64,000 bases of DNA from an uncultured Ruminococcus sp. Lineage in GTDB: Bacteria > Bacillota > Clostridia > Oscillospirales > Acutalibacteraceae. The notes under the pieces are model-generated. The model did no database searches. It was not told where the DNA came from and saw nothing but the letters and a program-made list of their open reading frames with translations. The stretch lies in NCBI GenBank assembly GCA_902786345.1, contig CADACB010000008.1, positions 1 to 64,000 on the forward strand, written 5' to 3'. Of the stretch, positions 25,696-34,724 are shown in pieces (the stretch's first letter is position 1; each line of letters opens with the position of its first letter). A program made the position numbers and the translations under genes.

Positions 25696-27957
25696 ATGAG
25701 GCGACCGTTTGCAGTTATCGGTTTTTCATATCTGGCTGCGTTGGCGGTCGCTTTATATATAGGCGAATTTTTTTACCTTGCGGCAGCCTCGTTTGTTGCT
25801 TGTGTGTTGACGCTTGTTATCGGAAAATTAAGAAAAACCAAATTTGTTCCCGTTATTTGTATAACGTCACTTATTGCAATAATTTGTGCCGGTTTTTATA
25901 CTTATTTAAAAATAGTTCCTTCTCAAAAAATACTTGGAAAAACAGCATCAATAAGTGCAAGACTTTGTGATCTGCCATATCAGAAATATGATAGATATTA
26001 TTATAAGCTTGATGCTGATGTTCTGACGGTTGAAAACGGAGATAAAATAAAAAATACAAAAATTCTCTTATCATCTGATGAGCCTATAGATGCAGAACTT
26101 TATGACAGGGTGGAACTTAAAGCAGCTATCGGCTCAGCACAAAGTTCATACAACATAGCCAAGGGAATAATGCTTAACGGCTACATAAAAGAAGACAGCG
26201 TAACTGTTATAAGAGAACAATATAAACCGCTCAATTATTATTTTCTCATGGCAAGAGAGCTAATATCAGAGCGGGTAAAAGTGATTTTTCCCGAAGAAAA
26301 TGCAGGTCTGATAACTGCAATGATAACAGGTGACAAAACCTCTTTGTCCACTGAGATAAATAAATCACTGAGAGAATCCGGAATATCACATATAGTGGCT
26401 GTTTCCGGGTTTCATATTTCAGTAACGTCAGCCTTTATATTTTCGGTACTTATGCTGATAACAAGACGAAGACGAAGGCTTGCATCAGTGTTGAGTATGC
26501 TGTTTGTCTTATCATATATGGCAATAGCAGGTTTTACACCCTCGGTAACGCGTGCAGGAATAATGCAGCTGCTTCTTCTTATGAGCAATATTTTTCAGCG
26601 GCCGGCAGATTCAATGAATTCTCTTGGCATTGCTGTATTGATTATTACAATGCTAAATCCGTATGCGGTAACTGATGTAGGATTTTTACTTTCGTTTTCC
26701 GCAACACTTGGTATAATTTCTTTAGGTGTAAGAACAGAGAAATATCTTAAGCGAATGATAAAGCCAAAAACGCTTCCAACCACATATTTTAAAATGCAAC
26801 TAAAAAAAGCCGTATTTGTTTTTCTCAAGGGTATAATACCTGTTTTTTCTACATCATTTTCTGCTTTTCTTTTTACAATGCCGGTTATGATATTATATTT
26901 TCGTCAAATAGCTATATATTCGGTGTTCACAAATATGCTTATAGCACCGGTACTATCGGTTCTTATAGTATGTGTTATAATCACACTTCTGTTTGGTATG
27001 ACCGGAGTATTATCGTTACTAATGGGTCCTTTTGTTTTTGTCATACTGATTTTTACAAGATATATCATCTTTACAGCAAGGTTTGTATCAGGAATGCCGT
27101 TTGCGCTGTTAAATGTGTCACGTGAATTTGTTCCAATATGGCTTATAGTTTCAGTTGCGGCAGCAGTTATACTTTATTTTATAAAAGCAAACATACGTGC
27201 TATAAGGATATATTCACTGGCTGTATCGCTTACATTTATATTTATGTCGATTTTCAACGGAATTACAGATATGACTGTTGTAAGACTTTCACTTATTGAT
27301 ACAGGGAACGGAATATCACTTGTTCTTGTACGGAACGGCAGTGCATATGTGTTGTCCTGCGGAGGAGACAGCAATGGTTATGGAGCAGTGAGCAATTATC
27401 TTGAAGCACTGAATATAGATAAAATTTCATACCTTTTGTTGACAGACAGTAAGAATAAAACGTCGATGTATGCAAATGAGCTTTTGACAAATTTTGGTGC
27501 AGCCAACGTTGAAGTATATAATGAAGAAAAATATTATGATAATGTACAAATACTAATAGATCAAAGTGATAACGTGATAAAGAGGTTTCCAAAGGCAGAT
27601 TACTATAATACTACTCATATAGGCAGTCTGGAAATTTCAAGTAATACATATAAAGGCAGAAGCTTTGTTTATGCAGATATTGACGGCTTCAGAGTGCTTG
27701 TATGTAAAGATGGAACAGACTGTGCGCTGTTGCCGAAAAAGTTTACAAGCTGTGATATATTAATCGTAAACGGAACAATAAAAAACAATTCCGCAATAAT
27801 ACGTAATAATGTGTTTATTGCAGATTCAGTCGCAAATATCGGAAAATATAAGTGGTTTGAAAATGATAATACCTATAGCACCGATAGCGGAAGCGTTTCG
27901 GTAAAGATTGTCGGAGATCACTATAGTATAAGGAGAGAAAGCGTATGGCTAAGCTGA
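25696..27957 (+). CDS. comEC: ComEC/Rec2-type DNA uptake channel with degenerate C-terminal domain
   Basis: ComEC forms the membrane channel that carries single-stranded DNA in transformation. ATG 25696 is preceded by GGAGG; the frame also extends ten codons upstream. The 753-residue product has an N-terminal DUF4131-like part and a Competence domain (MITGDKTSLSTEINKSLRESGISHIVAVSGFHISVTSAF and many membrane helices). A C-terminal beta-lactamase-like part follows from about residue 535 (LSLIDTGNGISLVLVRNG). In the last part the usual SHxHxDH metal motif is replaced by LTDSKNKTSMYANEL, so nuclease activity is doubtful. The end overlaps holA. Confidence 0.88.
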   Translation: MRRPFAVIGFSYLAALAVALYIGEFFYLAAASFVACVLTLVIGKLRKTKFVPVICITSLIAIICAGFYTYLKIVPSQKILGKTASISARLCDLPYQKYDRYYYKLDADVLTVENGDKIKNTKILLSSDEPIDAELYDRVELKAAIGSAQSSYNIAKGIMLNGYIKEDSVTVIREQYKPLNYYFLMARELISERVKVIFPEENAGLITAMITGDKTSLSTEINKSLRESGISHIVAVSGFHISVTSAFIFSVLMLITRRRRRLASVLSMLFVLSYMAIAGFTPSVTRAGIMQLLLLMSNIFQRPADSMNSLGIAVLIITMLNPYAVTDVGFLLSFSATLGIISLGVRTEKYLKRMIKPKTLPTTYFKMQLKKAVFVFLKGIIPVFSTSFSAFLFTMPVMILYFRQIAIYSVFTNMLIAPVLSVLIVCVIITLLFGMTGVLSLLMGPFVFVILIFTRYIIFTARFVSGMPFALLNVSREFVPIWLIVSVAAAVILYFIKANIRAIRIYSLAVSLTFIFMSIFNGITDMTVVRLSLIDTGNGISLVLVRNGSAYVLSCGGDSNGYGAVSNYLEALNIDKISYLLLTDSKNKTSMYANELLTNFGAANVEVYNEEKYYDNVQILIDQSDNVIKRFPKADYYNTTHIGSLEISSNTYKGRSFVYADIDGFRVLVCKDGTDCALLPKKFTSCDILIVNGTIKNNSAIIRNNVFIADSVANIGKYKWFENDNTYSTDSGSVSVKIVGDHYSIRRESVWLS

Positions 27958-29006
27958 CAGAGCAGGAATTTAGAAAAGAGCTTACTACAGGAAAGTTAAA
28001 TAATCTGTACCTTATTTACGGTGATGAAAAATATCTTGTAAAAAAATATACCGAACAGCTTTGCGGTAAAGCAGCAGGAAAAAAACCTTCAGATTTTGAT
28101 TTTATAAGGCTTGGATCAACAGCACCTCTTGAAGAGATATTTGCTGCTTCAGAGCAGCTGCCTGTTTTTTCAAAGCACAAATGCGTGTTAGTTTCAGATT
28201 TTAATGCAGAGACATTGAGTGAAAATGATATAAAGCTTCTTGAGGAATTTCTTTCTGATATATCCCATGATACTATTCTTATATTTTCAATGCCGACTGC
28301 ATCAAATACAGATACAAAAAAAGGATCTGACAAAAAAGGCGGCAAATTCAGAAAATTGTTATCGGTTGTTGAAAAACACGGAGCGGTAATTGAACTGCCG
28401 AAAAGAGGAGACATAGCGCTTGAAAAAGTTATAGTTTCGTGGGCGGAACAGGGCGGATGTAAGCTTGATAAGATCAATGCATCAAAAATAATATCGCTGT
28501 GCGGTACAGATATGACAACACTAAGGAATGAACTTGATAAACTGATCGCATATGCTGATAATTCAGAGATAACAGATCAGATGATAAAATTGCTTGTTGT
28601 CAAAAATACAGAAACAAGGATATATGCACTTTCAGATTGTATAATAAGGAATGATATTAACGGGGCATACAAACAGCTTTTCGGATTATTTGAGCAGAAT
28701 GAACGATCTGAGATGATACTTTCGGTATTAAGCTCAGCATTTATAGATATGTACAGAATGCGTGTTGCATTGGAGAGCGGAAAAACTGCCTCAGTGGTTG
28801 CTGTGGATTTCAAATATGGAAGACGTGAATTTATTCTTAAAAATGCACAGAATAATTCATCAAAATATTCCATACAGACACTAAGAGAAATTCTTGATAT
28901 AATTCTCCGTACTGATCTGAAACTGAAAAGCAGTGCCGCAGATAACCGTATTATTCTTGAAACACTTATTTCGAGACTGCTTATTGTTACCGGCAAAAAA
29001 AGTTGA
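27945..29006 (+). CDS. holA: DNA polymerase III delta subunit
   Basis: HolA opens the sliding clamp within the clamp loader. The 353-residue protein has LNNLYLIYGDEKYLVKKYTEQL in place of a Walker loop, as in HolA, then LLSVVEKHGAVIELPK, GGCKLDKINASKIISLCGTDMTTLRNELDKL and a helical C-terminal collar domain. AAGGAGAGAAAGCG precedes the ATG inside the comEC end. The order comEC-holA is frequent in Bacillota. Confidence 0.92.
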   Translation: MAKLTEQEFRKELTTGKLNNLYLIYGDEKYLVKKYTEQLCGKAAGKKPSDFDFIRLGSTAPLEEIFAASEQLPVFSKHKCVLVSDFNAETLSENDIKLLEEFLSDISHDTILIFSMPTASNTDTKKGSDKKGGKFRKLLSVVEKHGAVIELPKRGDIALEKVIVSWAEQGGCKLDKINASKIISLCGTDMTTLRNELDKLIAYADNSEITDQMIKLLVVKNTETRIYALSDCIIRNDINGAYKQLFGLFEQNERSEMILSVLSSAFIDMYRMRVALESGKTASVVAVDFKYGRREFILKNAQNNSSKYSIQTLREILDIILRTDLKLKSSAADNRIILETLISRLLIVTGKKS

Positions 29007-29039
29007 AGGCACTCATGCCGAGGAACAGGGGATAAGAAA

Positions 29040-29639
29040 ATGATAAAGCTAAAAGAAGCAGTAATAGTTGAAGGCAAGTATGATAAGATAAAGCTTTCAA
29101 ATTTTATAGATGGCTTGATCATCACAACAGACGGATTTGGTATATTCAAAAATAAGGAAAAACAAAATCTGATACGCTTTCTTGCAAAGACGCGGGGAAT
29201 TCTTGTTATCACTGACAGTGACGGTGCAGGCTTTGTGATAAGAAATTTTCTTAAAGGAACAGTGCCTGCCCAGTGTATCAAGCACGCATATATTCCGGAC
29301 ATTTTCGGAAAGGAAAAGCGTAAGGATAAGCCCTCGAAGGAAGGAAAGCTTGGTGTTGAGGGAATATCAGAGAAAATCCTGAGTGAGGCTATATTTAGAT
29401 CAGGAGCATCCTGCGAGCTTAATGAAGGTGTTGTAAATATAAAAGGTGAAATAACAAAGGCCGATCTTTTTGAGTATGGCCTAACAGGCTGTGAGAATGC
29501 ATCGTCAAATCGTGATAAGCTTAAAAAAAGGCTTATGCTGCCTCAGAATATGACGTCAAATTCACTGCTGTCCGTTCTGAACTTTATAATGACAAAGCAG
29601 GAGCTTGAAAATATTATGAAGGAGTTGACTGAATGCTGA
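29040..29639 (+). CDS. TOPRIM protein, RNase M5-like (DUF4093)
   Basis: RNase M5 (RnmV) performs the final 5S rRNA processing in Bacillota. The 199-residue protein shows the TOPRIM fold: AVIVEGKYDKIKLSNF with the catalytic Glu, then GILVITDSDGAGFVIRNFL with the DxD pair. VPAQCIKHAYIPDIFGKEKR and KLGVEGISEKILSEA follow, matching RnmV. The C-terminal 70 residues resemble DUF4093. The assignment as the 5S maturase is likely but not proven; a DnaG-type or other TOPRIM role is the alternative. It overlaps rnz by seven bases. Confidence 0.8.
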   Translation: MIKLKEAVIVEGKYDKIKLSNFIDGLIITTDGFGIFKNKEKQNLIRFLAKTRGILVITDSDGAGFVIRNFLKGTVPAQCIKHAYIPDIFGKEKRKDKPSKEGKLGVEGISEKILSEAIFRSGASCELNEGVVNIKGEITKADLFEYGLTGCENASSNRDKLKKRLMLPQNMTSNSLLSVLNFIMTKQELENIMKELTEC

Positions 29640-30541
29640 ATGTAACACTTCTTGGAACAGGCGGAACAATGCCGCTGAAAAATCGTTGGTTGTCATCGTG
29701 TTTATTATCATCAAACGGTCATTCTGTTCTTATCGACTGCGGAGAGGGGACCCAGATTGCACTTAAGGCGGCAGGTCATAAATTCAAGTCGATAGATGTT
29801 ATATGTATTTCACATTTTCACGCGGATCATATATCCGGGATTCCGGGCTTTCTGCTTACAATGAGTAATGAGGGAAGAATAAAGCCTGTGACTTTTATAG
29901 GACCCAAAGGGATCGAACACAATATCCGCTCCCTTTGTGTGATTGCACCAAATCTGCCGTTTGATATGAGCTTTATCGAATATACTGATAATATGGAATT
30001 TTGTTTGGAAAATATGCGTATAAGAGCATTTCCCCTGAAGCATAGTGTGAGGTGTATAGGCTTTACACTTGAGCTTCTGCGAGTAGGAAAATTTGACAGG
30101 GATAAGGCCGAAAAAAACAATGTACCTATGAGAATGTGGAAACTACTGCAAAAAAACGAAAGTGCAGAGCTTGACGGTACTGTTTATACCTCGGATATGG
30201 TGCTTGGCAAGCCGAGAAAGGGTATAAAGGTGACATACTGTACAGACACACGGCCCACTGAAACAATAGCTGAGAATGCACTAGGCTCGGAATTGTTCAT
30301 ATGTGAAGGAATGTTTGGAGATAATGGTAAGCTTGCACGTGCAAAGGAATCAGGACATATGTTGTTTTCTGAGGCGGCAGAGCTTGCGCTTAGGGCAAAT
30401 GTAAAGCAGATGTGGCTTACGCACTTCAGCCCGTCGCTGACTGATCCTGAAGCTTATATTGATAGTGCAAAAAAGATATATCCATCCACCGAGTGCGGCT
30501 ATGACGGAAAAACCATAGATCTGATGTTTGATAAAGAATAG
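29633..30541 (+). CDS. rnz: ribonuclease Z
   Basis: RNase Z is a metallo-beta-lactamase fold endonuclease that trims 3' ends of tRNA precursors. The HxHxDH motif appears as SHFHADHISGIPG. LIDCGEGTQIAL, FPLKHSVRCIGF, CTDTRPTE and WLTHFSPS supply other zinc ligands. The 302 residues match the short bacterial form. The start overlaps the end of the RNase M5-like gene, so two RNA-processing genes are coupled. Confidence 0.95.
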   Translation: MLNVTLLGTGGTMPLKNRWLSSCLLSSNGHSVLIDCGEGTQIALKAAGHKFKSIDVICISHFHADHISGIPGFLLTMSNEGRIKPVTFIGPKGIEHNIRSLCVIAPNLPFDMSFIEYTDNMEFCLENMRIRAFPLKHSVRCIGFTLELLRVGKFDRDKAEKNNVPMRMWKLLQKNESAELDGTVYTSDMVLGKPRKGIKVTYCTDTRPTETIAENALGSELFICEGMFGDNGKLARAKESGHMLFSEAAELALRANVKQMWLTHFSPSLTDPEAYIDSAKKIYPSTECGYDGKTIDLMFDKE

Positions 30542-30598
30542 CTGACGGATATTTTCTGCTTCTATCTGTCAAGTATAATGGTTATGCGAGGATGAGAA

Positions 30599-31858
30599 AT
30601 GAAAGAAAATAAAGTAATTTCAAATATAAAGAACTTATGTCCTAAGCCCATAAGGGAACATTTTGTTTTAATTACAGCAATAATATATTTTTTAACGGGA
30701 ATTATTATAAGAATCGCACTCCGAGATCTGCATTCCGGAGATACAGATCTTTTTCTTTTGCCATGGTATGATGAGATAAAGACCGGCGGAGGCTTCGCAG
30801 CACTTGATCATCAGGTAGGAGATTATAATATTCTGTATCAGACTATCATTGCGATGTTTACATATCTGCCTATACGACCGCTTTATGCATACAAGCTTTT
30901 TTCATGCATATTTGATCTTTTTCTTGCTGTGTTATGTGCAAGACTTGTTTATGAACTGTCTGACAATAATAAAGGTTTAGGTTCACTTGCAGCATTCGGG
31001 CTGGTGTTTTTATCACCTATTGTTTTTATTGATTCCTCGTGGTGGGCACAATGTGATGCAATATATACTTTTTTCGGAATAGCGGCGGTTTTTCTTATAT
31101 GCAGGAATCACGATCTTTCGGCATTTTGTATATTTGGTATTTCCATCACCTTCAAACTACAGGCAATCTTCCTTTTACCCGGAATAATTTTCACCATTTT
31201 CTGCCGAAAAAAAATGCATTTGATTTATACTGCCATAATTCCGGTTATAATGATAATTCTGAGTCTTCCGGGAATAAGTTCCGGCAGAAGTATTGCAGAT
31301 GTTTTTCTTATCTACTTCAACCAGACATCCACATACCCTACAGTAACATCGAATTATCCTTCAGTGTGGTCGATAATTTATGATGGACTTAAATTACTTA
31401 CCGGGATAAGCTCAGAGGATATGTTTGTTTATATCAAATATCCGGCAATAATACTTGCGTTTTTATCACTTGCGGCATTTATGTTGTTCTGGCTTATAAA
31501 AAAAGTTGAGTTGAATACAAAAAATATAATTATGATGACTTTTCTTTTGTCCTATACTTGTGTCATATTTCTGCCGAGTATGCACGAGCGCTACAGTTTT
31601 ACATATGAGATACTTGCACTGATAACTGCATTCATAAACAGGAGAACAATACATCTTGCGGTAACTATGTACGTAATAACGCTTAACACGTATTTCAGTT
31701 ATTTCTTTTCGTTCGGTATACCGTTATCTATTCTGGCAGCTGTCAATATCTTTATATATGTGCGTTATATAATCATACTCAATTCTGAAGGAAGTCTTTT
31801 CAGTAAACAGCCTGTTTTACCGGAATACCATAAAATGAATGATACAGTAAAGGTGTAA
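30599..31858 (+). CDS. GT-C type membrane glycosyltransferase
   Basis: This 419-residue polytopic protein has about ten hydrophobic segments. The first external loop has IALRDLHSGDTDLFLLPWYDEIKTGG, with acidic residues typical of GT-C catalytic loops. SSWWAQCDAIYTFFGI and SFTYEILAL after MHERY resemble the GT87/PIG-M-like mannosyltransferases that use polyprenyl-phosphate sugars. The sugar and acceptor are unknown. It begins 57 bases after rnz, is followed by a terminator and may be cotranscribed with rnz. Confidence 0.75.
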   Translation: MKENKVISNIKNLCPKPIREHFVLITAIIYFLTGIIIRIALRDLHSGDTDLFLLPWYDEIKTGGGFAALDHQVGDYNILYQTIIAMFTYLPIRPLYAYKLFSCIFDLFLAVLCARLVYELSDNNKGLGSLAAFGLVFLSPIVFIDSSWWAQCDAIYTFFGIAAVFLICRNHDLSAFCIFGISITFKLQAIFLLPGIIFTIFCRKKMHLIYTAIIPVIMIILSLPGISSGRSIADVFLIYFNQTSTYPTVTSNYPSVWSIIYDGLKLLTGISSEDMFVYIKYPAIILAFLSLAAFMLFWLIKKVELNTKNIIMMTFLLSYTCVIFLPSMHERYSFTYEILALITAFINRRTIHLAVTMYVITLNTYFSYFFSFGIPLSILAAVNIFIYVRYIIILNSEGSLFSKQPVLPEYHKMNDTVKV

Positions 31859-31892
31859 TACTTACAACAGAATATTAATGTATATATTTCGA

Positions 31893-31940
31893 CCCCGATG
31901 TGCTGTAGGTTTTACGGCATACCGGGGCTTAGCTTTTATT
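31893..31940 (+). terminator. intrinsic terminator after the membrane glycosyltransferase
   Basis: CCCCGATGTGCTG (31893-31905) pairs with CGGCATACCGGGG (31915-31927) over 13 bp with one mismatch and two wobbles. It is followed by CTTAGCTTTTATT. Confidence 0.8.
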
Positions 31941-31992
31941 AATTCATACTATTTATTTTTTTAAACAGCAGAAAAATTCTAAGAAAAACAAT

Positions 31993-32097
31993 ATGACAGG
32001 AGCAGAAATTGAGTCGCTGCCGGGTGCAGGGCGATACCTGACGACCCAAGAATCGGAGCTGAAGGCAAACGCTGATTGGCTGTCAGAAGTTATGTGA
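31993..32097 (+). pseudogene. relic of an unknown coding sequence, copy A
   Basis: A 34-codon frame reads MTGAEIESLPGAGRYLTTQE and continues SELKANADWLSEVM, then stops. The same peptide pattern GRYLTxQExELKxNADWLSExM occurs in the spacer at 54970-55044, where it is followed by about 16 further residues. No ribosome binding site precedes the ATG. It lies in the 306-base spacer between convergent genes. The source family is not recognised. Confidence 0.5.
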
Positions 32098-32136
32098 AAT
32101 GATATGAATCTGGAGTCCTTGTGGGATATTAGGGGA

Positions 32137-32160
32137 AAACACAGACAATATCTGTTGTTT
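32137..32160 (-). terminator. probable terminator of feoAB
   Basis: AAACACAGA (32137-32145) pairs with TCTGTTGTTT (32151-32160) with one bulge. On the minus strand it follows the feoB stop within five bases and runs into GTTTTCCCC, a short T-run. Confidence 0.5.
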
Positions 32161-32164
32161 AAAG

Positions 32165-34240
32165 CTATAATAGTATCATAAGGCAGTGACATATGGTGTT
32201 AACCAAAAGACAGCATATTATTCCGCATAGTGTAGGCAGAAGAAAGGCGGCAATAGTCCACTTGATACTTTTTGTTTCTTTATAGAAGGTAAGGCAGGCA
32301 GTAGAACAGGGAAAATGCATAACCGTAAAAATCATTGCGCATATTGCCGTAATTGTAGTCCAACCGTTTGCGGTGAGTATGCTGTGAAGTTGTTCAAGGC
32401 TTTCATAATCCGTCATTGTTCCGTTAGAAAGGTATATCATAAGAGCTATCGGAAGAACTATTTCGTTAGCCGGAAAACCAAGTATAAAGGCTGTAAGCAG
32501 TACACCGTCAAGCCCTATAATCTGTGCGAAGGGATCAATAAAATTTGTGACATATGATATAATACTCTTGCCGCTTATGAATGTGTTGGCAAGCAGACTG
32601 ATTATAATTCCTGCCGGTATGGCAACGATGACTGCCCTGCCGAGGACCGACAGGGTTTTGTCGGCAAGCGAACGCACTATTGTCCTGAAAAACTGAGGAC
32701 GTCTGTAAGGCGGAAGCTCAAGTACAAGACTGCTTGGTTCACCTTTAAGAATAGTAAGTGATAAAAGCTTGCTTATTGCAAGTGATATAAAAATACTCAG
32801 TATTATAACACCCACAAGCATAGCAGCGCCTGCAAACGACCGTAAGGGTGACGGTATGCCGCATACAAGAAATGCAGAGATAATTGCTATAAGTGTGGGA
32901 AAGCGTCCGTTGCAGGGAGAAAAATTATTAGTGAGTGCTGCAATTCTTCGTTCCCTTTCGGTTTCGATGATTCTGCATCCTGTAATACCGCAGGCATTGC
33001 AGCCGAATCCCATCATCATTGTAAGGGCCTGTTTTCCGTGAGTTCCCGAACGGTAAAAATACTTATCAAGATTAAAGGCTACTCTTGGCAGATAACCGGA
33101 GTCTTCAAGCAGAGAAAACAATGGAAAGAAAACAGCCATTGGCGGCAGCATAACAGACACAACACTGCCGAGAGTACCGACCATACCGTCTATAAAAATC
33201 CTGCTTATAAATTCATTTGCGTTCCACATTGAAAAAAGCTCCCGAAGCTTGTCTTCAACAAGTACGAAAAGCTGGGCAAGCCATTGTGACGGATAATTTG
33301 CACCGACTATTGTAATATAGAATACGATTGCAAGAAGTAATAGCATAATCGGTATTCCGGTACGTTTTGATGTCATTATCTTGTCAATACTTCTGTCACG
33401 TTTGTTATAGCTTTTGTTTTCCAGATAAACGCAGGCATTATATATTTCTTCACTTCTTTTTACAATAGTCTGAGATCGTATATATTCTATATCATCGTAT
33501 TCCGACAGAATTTTGTCGGCTTTTTCTATTGCATTTTTAAGTTCAGGTGTAAATAGAATATTATTTTTCTCCAGAAATTCAGTACGATTTTGTTTATTGA
33601 GCAATTCCAGGGAAATAAATCGTTTTGAATTTAAACCTTCCGGAAGTGCATTAATGATAGTATCAGCAGCAGTTTCTGTGTCTGTGCCATAATTATTTTT
33701 TACTTCTGTTGTTTTTATACTTCCACAGGCAACTCCATATGCTGCAGCAGTCAGTTTGTCGAGGCCTTTTCCGGATCTTGCAGCGGCAGTTATTACCGGT
33801 ACACCAAGCATCAGGGACAGCTTACGGCTGTCGGGGATTATCTTCTTTTTGTGTGCTTCATCAATCAGATTAAGACACACTACCGCTTTAGATGATATTT
33901 CCAGGATATGAAGTATCAGGTTGAGGTTGCGTTCCAGTGACGATGCATCTGCAACAACTATAATACAGTCAGGGTGACCGTAAAGTATGGCTTCTTTTGC
34001 GGCTTCTTCGTCCGGTGAATCAGCGTTGAGCGAGTATGTACCCGGCAGGTCTGTGAGTACAAATTCGCTGTCCTTATATCTGAAATGTCCTTCGGCAGTA
34101 ACAACGGTTTTTCCGGGCCAGTTTCCTGTATGCTGCTTCATACCTGTCAGAGCATTGAATACTGTACTTTTTCCGACATTTGGATTACCGGCAAGTACGG
34201 CTGAAAATATTCTGTATTGCTTTTTTGTGTCTATACTCAT
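32165..34240 (-). CDS. feoB: ferrous iron transport protein B
   Basis: FeoB is the membrane GTPase-coupled Fe(II) transporter. The N-terminal G domain has G1 LAGNPNVGKST, G3 LTDLPGTYSLN, G4 CLNLIDEAHKK and a G5-like AAARSGKG. Residues from about 290 form the channel with two repeated Gate-like halves (SLLEDSGYLPRVAF, MGFGCNACGITG with cysteines). The frame extends five codons further, but ATG 34240 follows GGTGGAG and overlaps the feoA stop as ATGA. That start gives 691 residues, a normal length. No feoC follows. Confidence 0.96.
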   Translation of the reverse strand: MSIDTKKQYRIFSAVLAGNPNVGKSTVFNALTGMKQHTGNWPGKTVVTAEGHFRYKDSEFVLTDLPGTYSLNADSPDEEAAKEAILYGHPDCIIVVADASSLERNLNLILHILEISSKAVVCLNLIDEAHKKKIIPDSRKLSLMLGVPVITAAARSGKGLDKLTAAAYGVACGSIKTTEVKNNYGTDTETAADTIINALPEGLNSKRFISLELLNKQNRTEFLEKNNILFTPELKNAIEKADKILSEYDDIEYIRSQTIVKRSEEIYNACVYLENKSYNKRDRSIDKIMTSKRTGIPIMLLLLAIVFYITIVGANYPSQWLAQLFVLVEDKLRELFSMWNANEFISRIFIDGMVGTLGSVVSVMLPPMAVFFPLFSLLEDSGYLPRVAFNLDKYFYRSGTHGKQALTMMMGFGCNACGITGCRIIETERERRIAALTNNFSPCNGRFPTLIAIISAFLVCGIPSPLRSFAGAAMLVGVIILSIFISLAISKLLSLTILKGEPSSLVLELPPYRRPQFFRTIVRSLADKTLSVLGRAVIVAIPAGIIISLLANTFISGKSIISYVTNFIDPFAQIIGLDGVLLTAFILGFPANEIVLPIALMIYLSNGTMTDYESLEQLHSILTANGWTTITAICAMIFTVMHFPCSTACLTFYKETKSIKWTIAAFLLPTLCGIICCLLVNTICHCLMILL

Positions 34241-34494
34241 TGCTCCACCGCCCATCTGTTTTTAATGAGAATTTTTTGTGCGTCCTTGTGTCTTAATGCA
34301 ATAAGAGATCCTCTGAAAAAATAAGCCTTTGGGTCACCTGCCGGACTGATATTGACTACAGTTATTTTTGTTCCGGGAATAAGTCCCAAAGCGGTAAGAC
34401 GTCTTCTCAGTTCAGGATTGTCAGGCAGAGTGCATATAGTTCCGCATTCTCCTGTATCAAGTGCATCAAGCGGTATAAGTGGTGTTGCTCTCAT
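34237..34494 (-). CDS. feoA: ferrous iron transport protein A
   Basis: FeoA is a small SH3-like cytoplasmic partner of FeoB. The 85-residue product contains LDALDTGECGTICTLPDNPELRRRLTALGLIPGTKITVV, SPAGDPKAYFFRGSLIALR and a C-terminal KNRWAVE. This is the FeoA pattern, with RRRLTALGLIPG diagnostic. Its stop overlaps the feoB start. GGGGAATGAA precedes the ATG. I see no convincing Fur box in the 230 bases upstream, which are shared with the divergent YfhO-like gene. Confidence 0.95.
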   Translation of the reverse strand: MRATPLIPLDALDTGECGTICTLPDNPELRRRLTALGLIPGTKITVVNISPAGDPKAYFFRGSLIALRHKDAQKILIKNRWAVEQ

Positions 34495-34724
34495 TATTCA
34501 TTCCCCACTTCTTATTTTATATAATCAGCATATGCACTCTGTGAGTTATATGTTACAGTAAGGCTGTTAAGTAAAAGATCTTTATTGATATTGAATTTTA
34601 TCGAAACAACTTGCTTTGTGAATAATTTAAATTATAGTGGATTTTTATTAAAATATATGCTACAATATACAGGAAAATTTTTCAGAAAAAGGAATATAAA
34701 GAAATAAAAAAGGAGGAGATAATT

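Noticed and set aside
28577..29302. Long minus-strand open frame (241 codons) opposite holA and the RNase M5-like gene
   Set aside because: It is antisense to two well-supported genes, has hydrophobic low-complexity content and no ribosome binding site, so it is a shadow.
31953..32192. Minus-strand 79-codon frame in the glycosyltransferase/feoB spacer
   Set aside because: It is antisense to the relic copy A and the terminators, with no ribosome binding site and no resemblance to a protein family.
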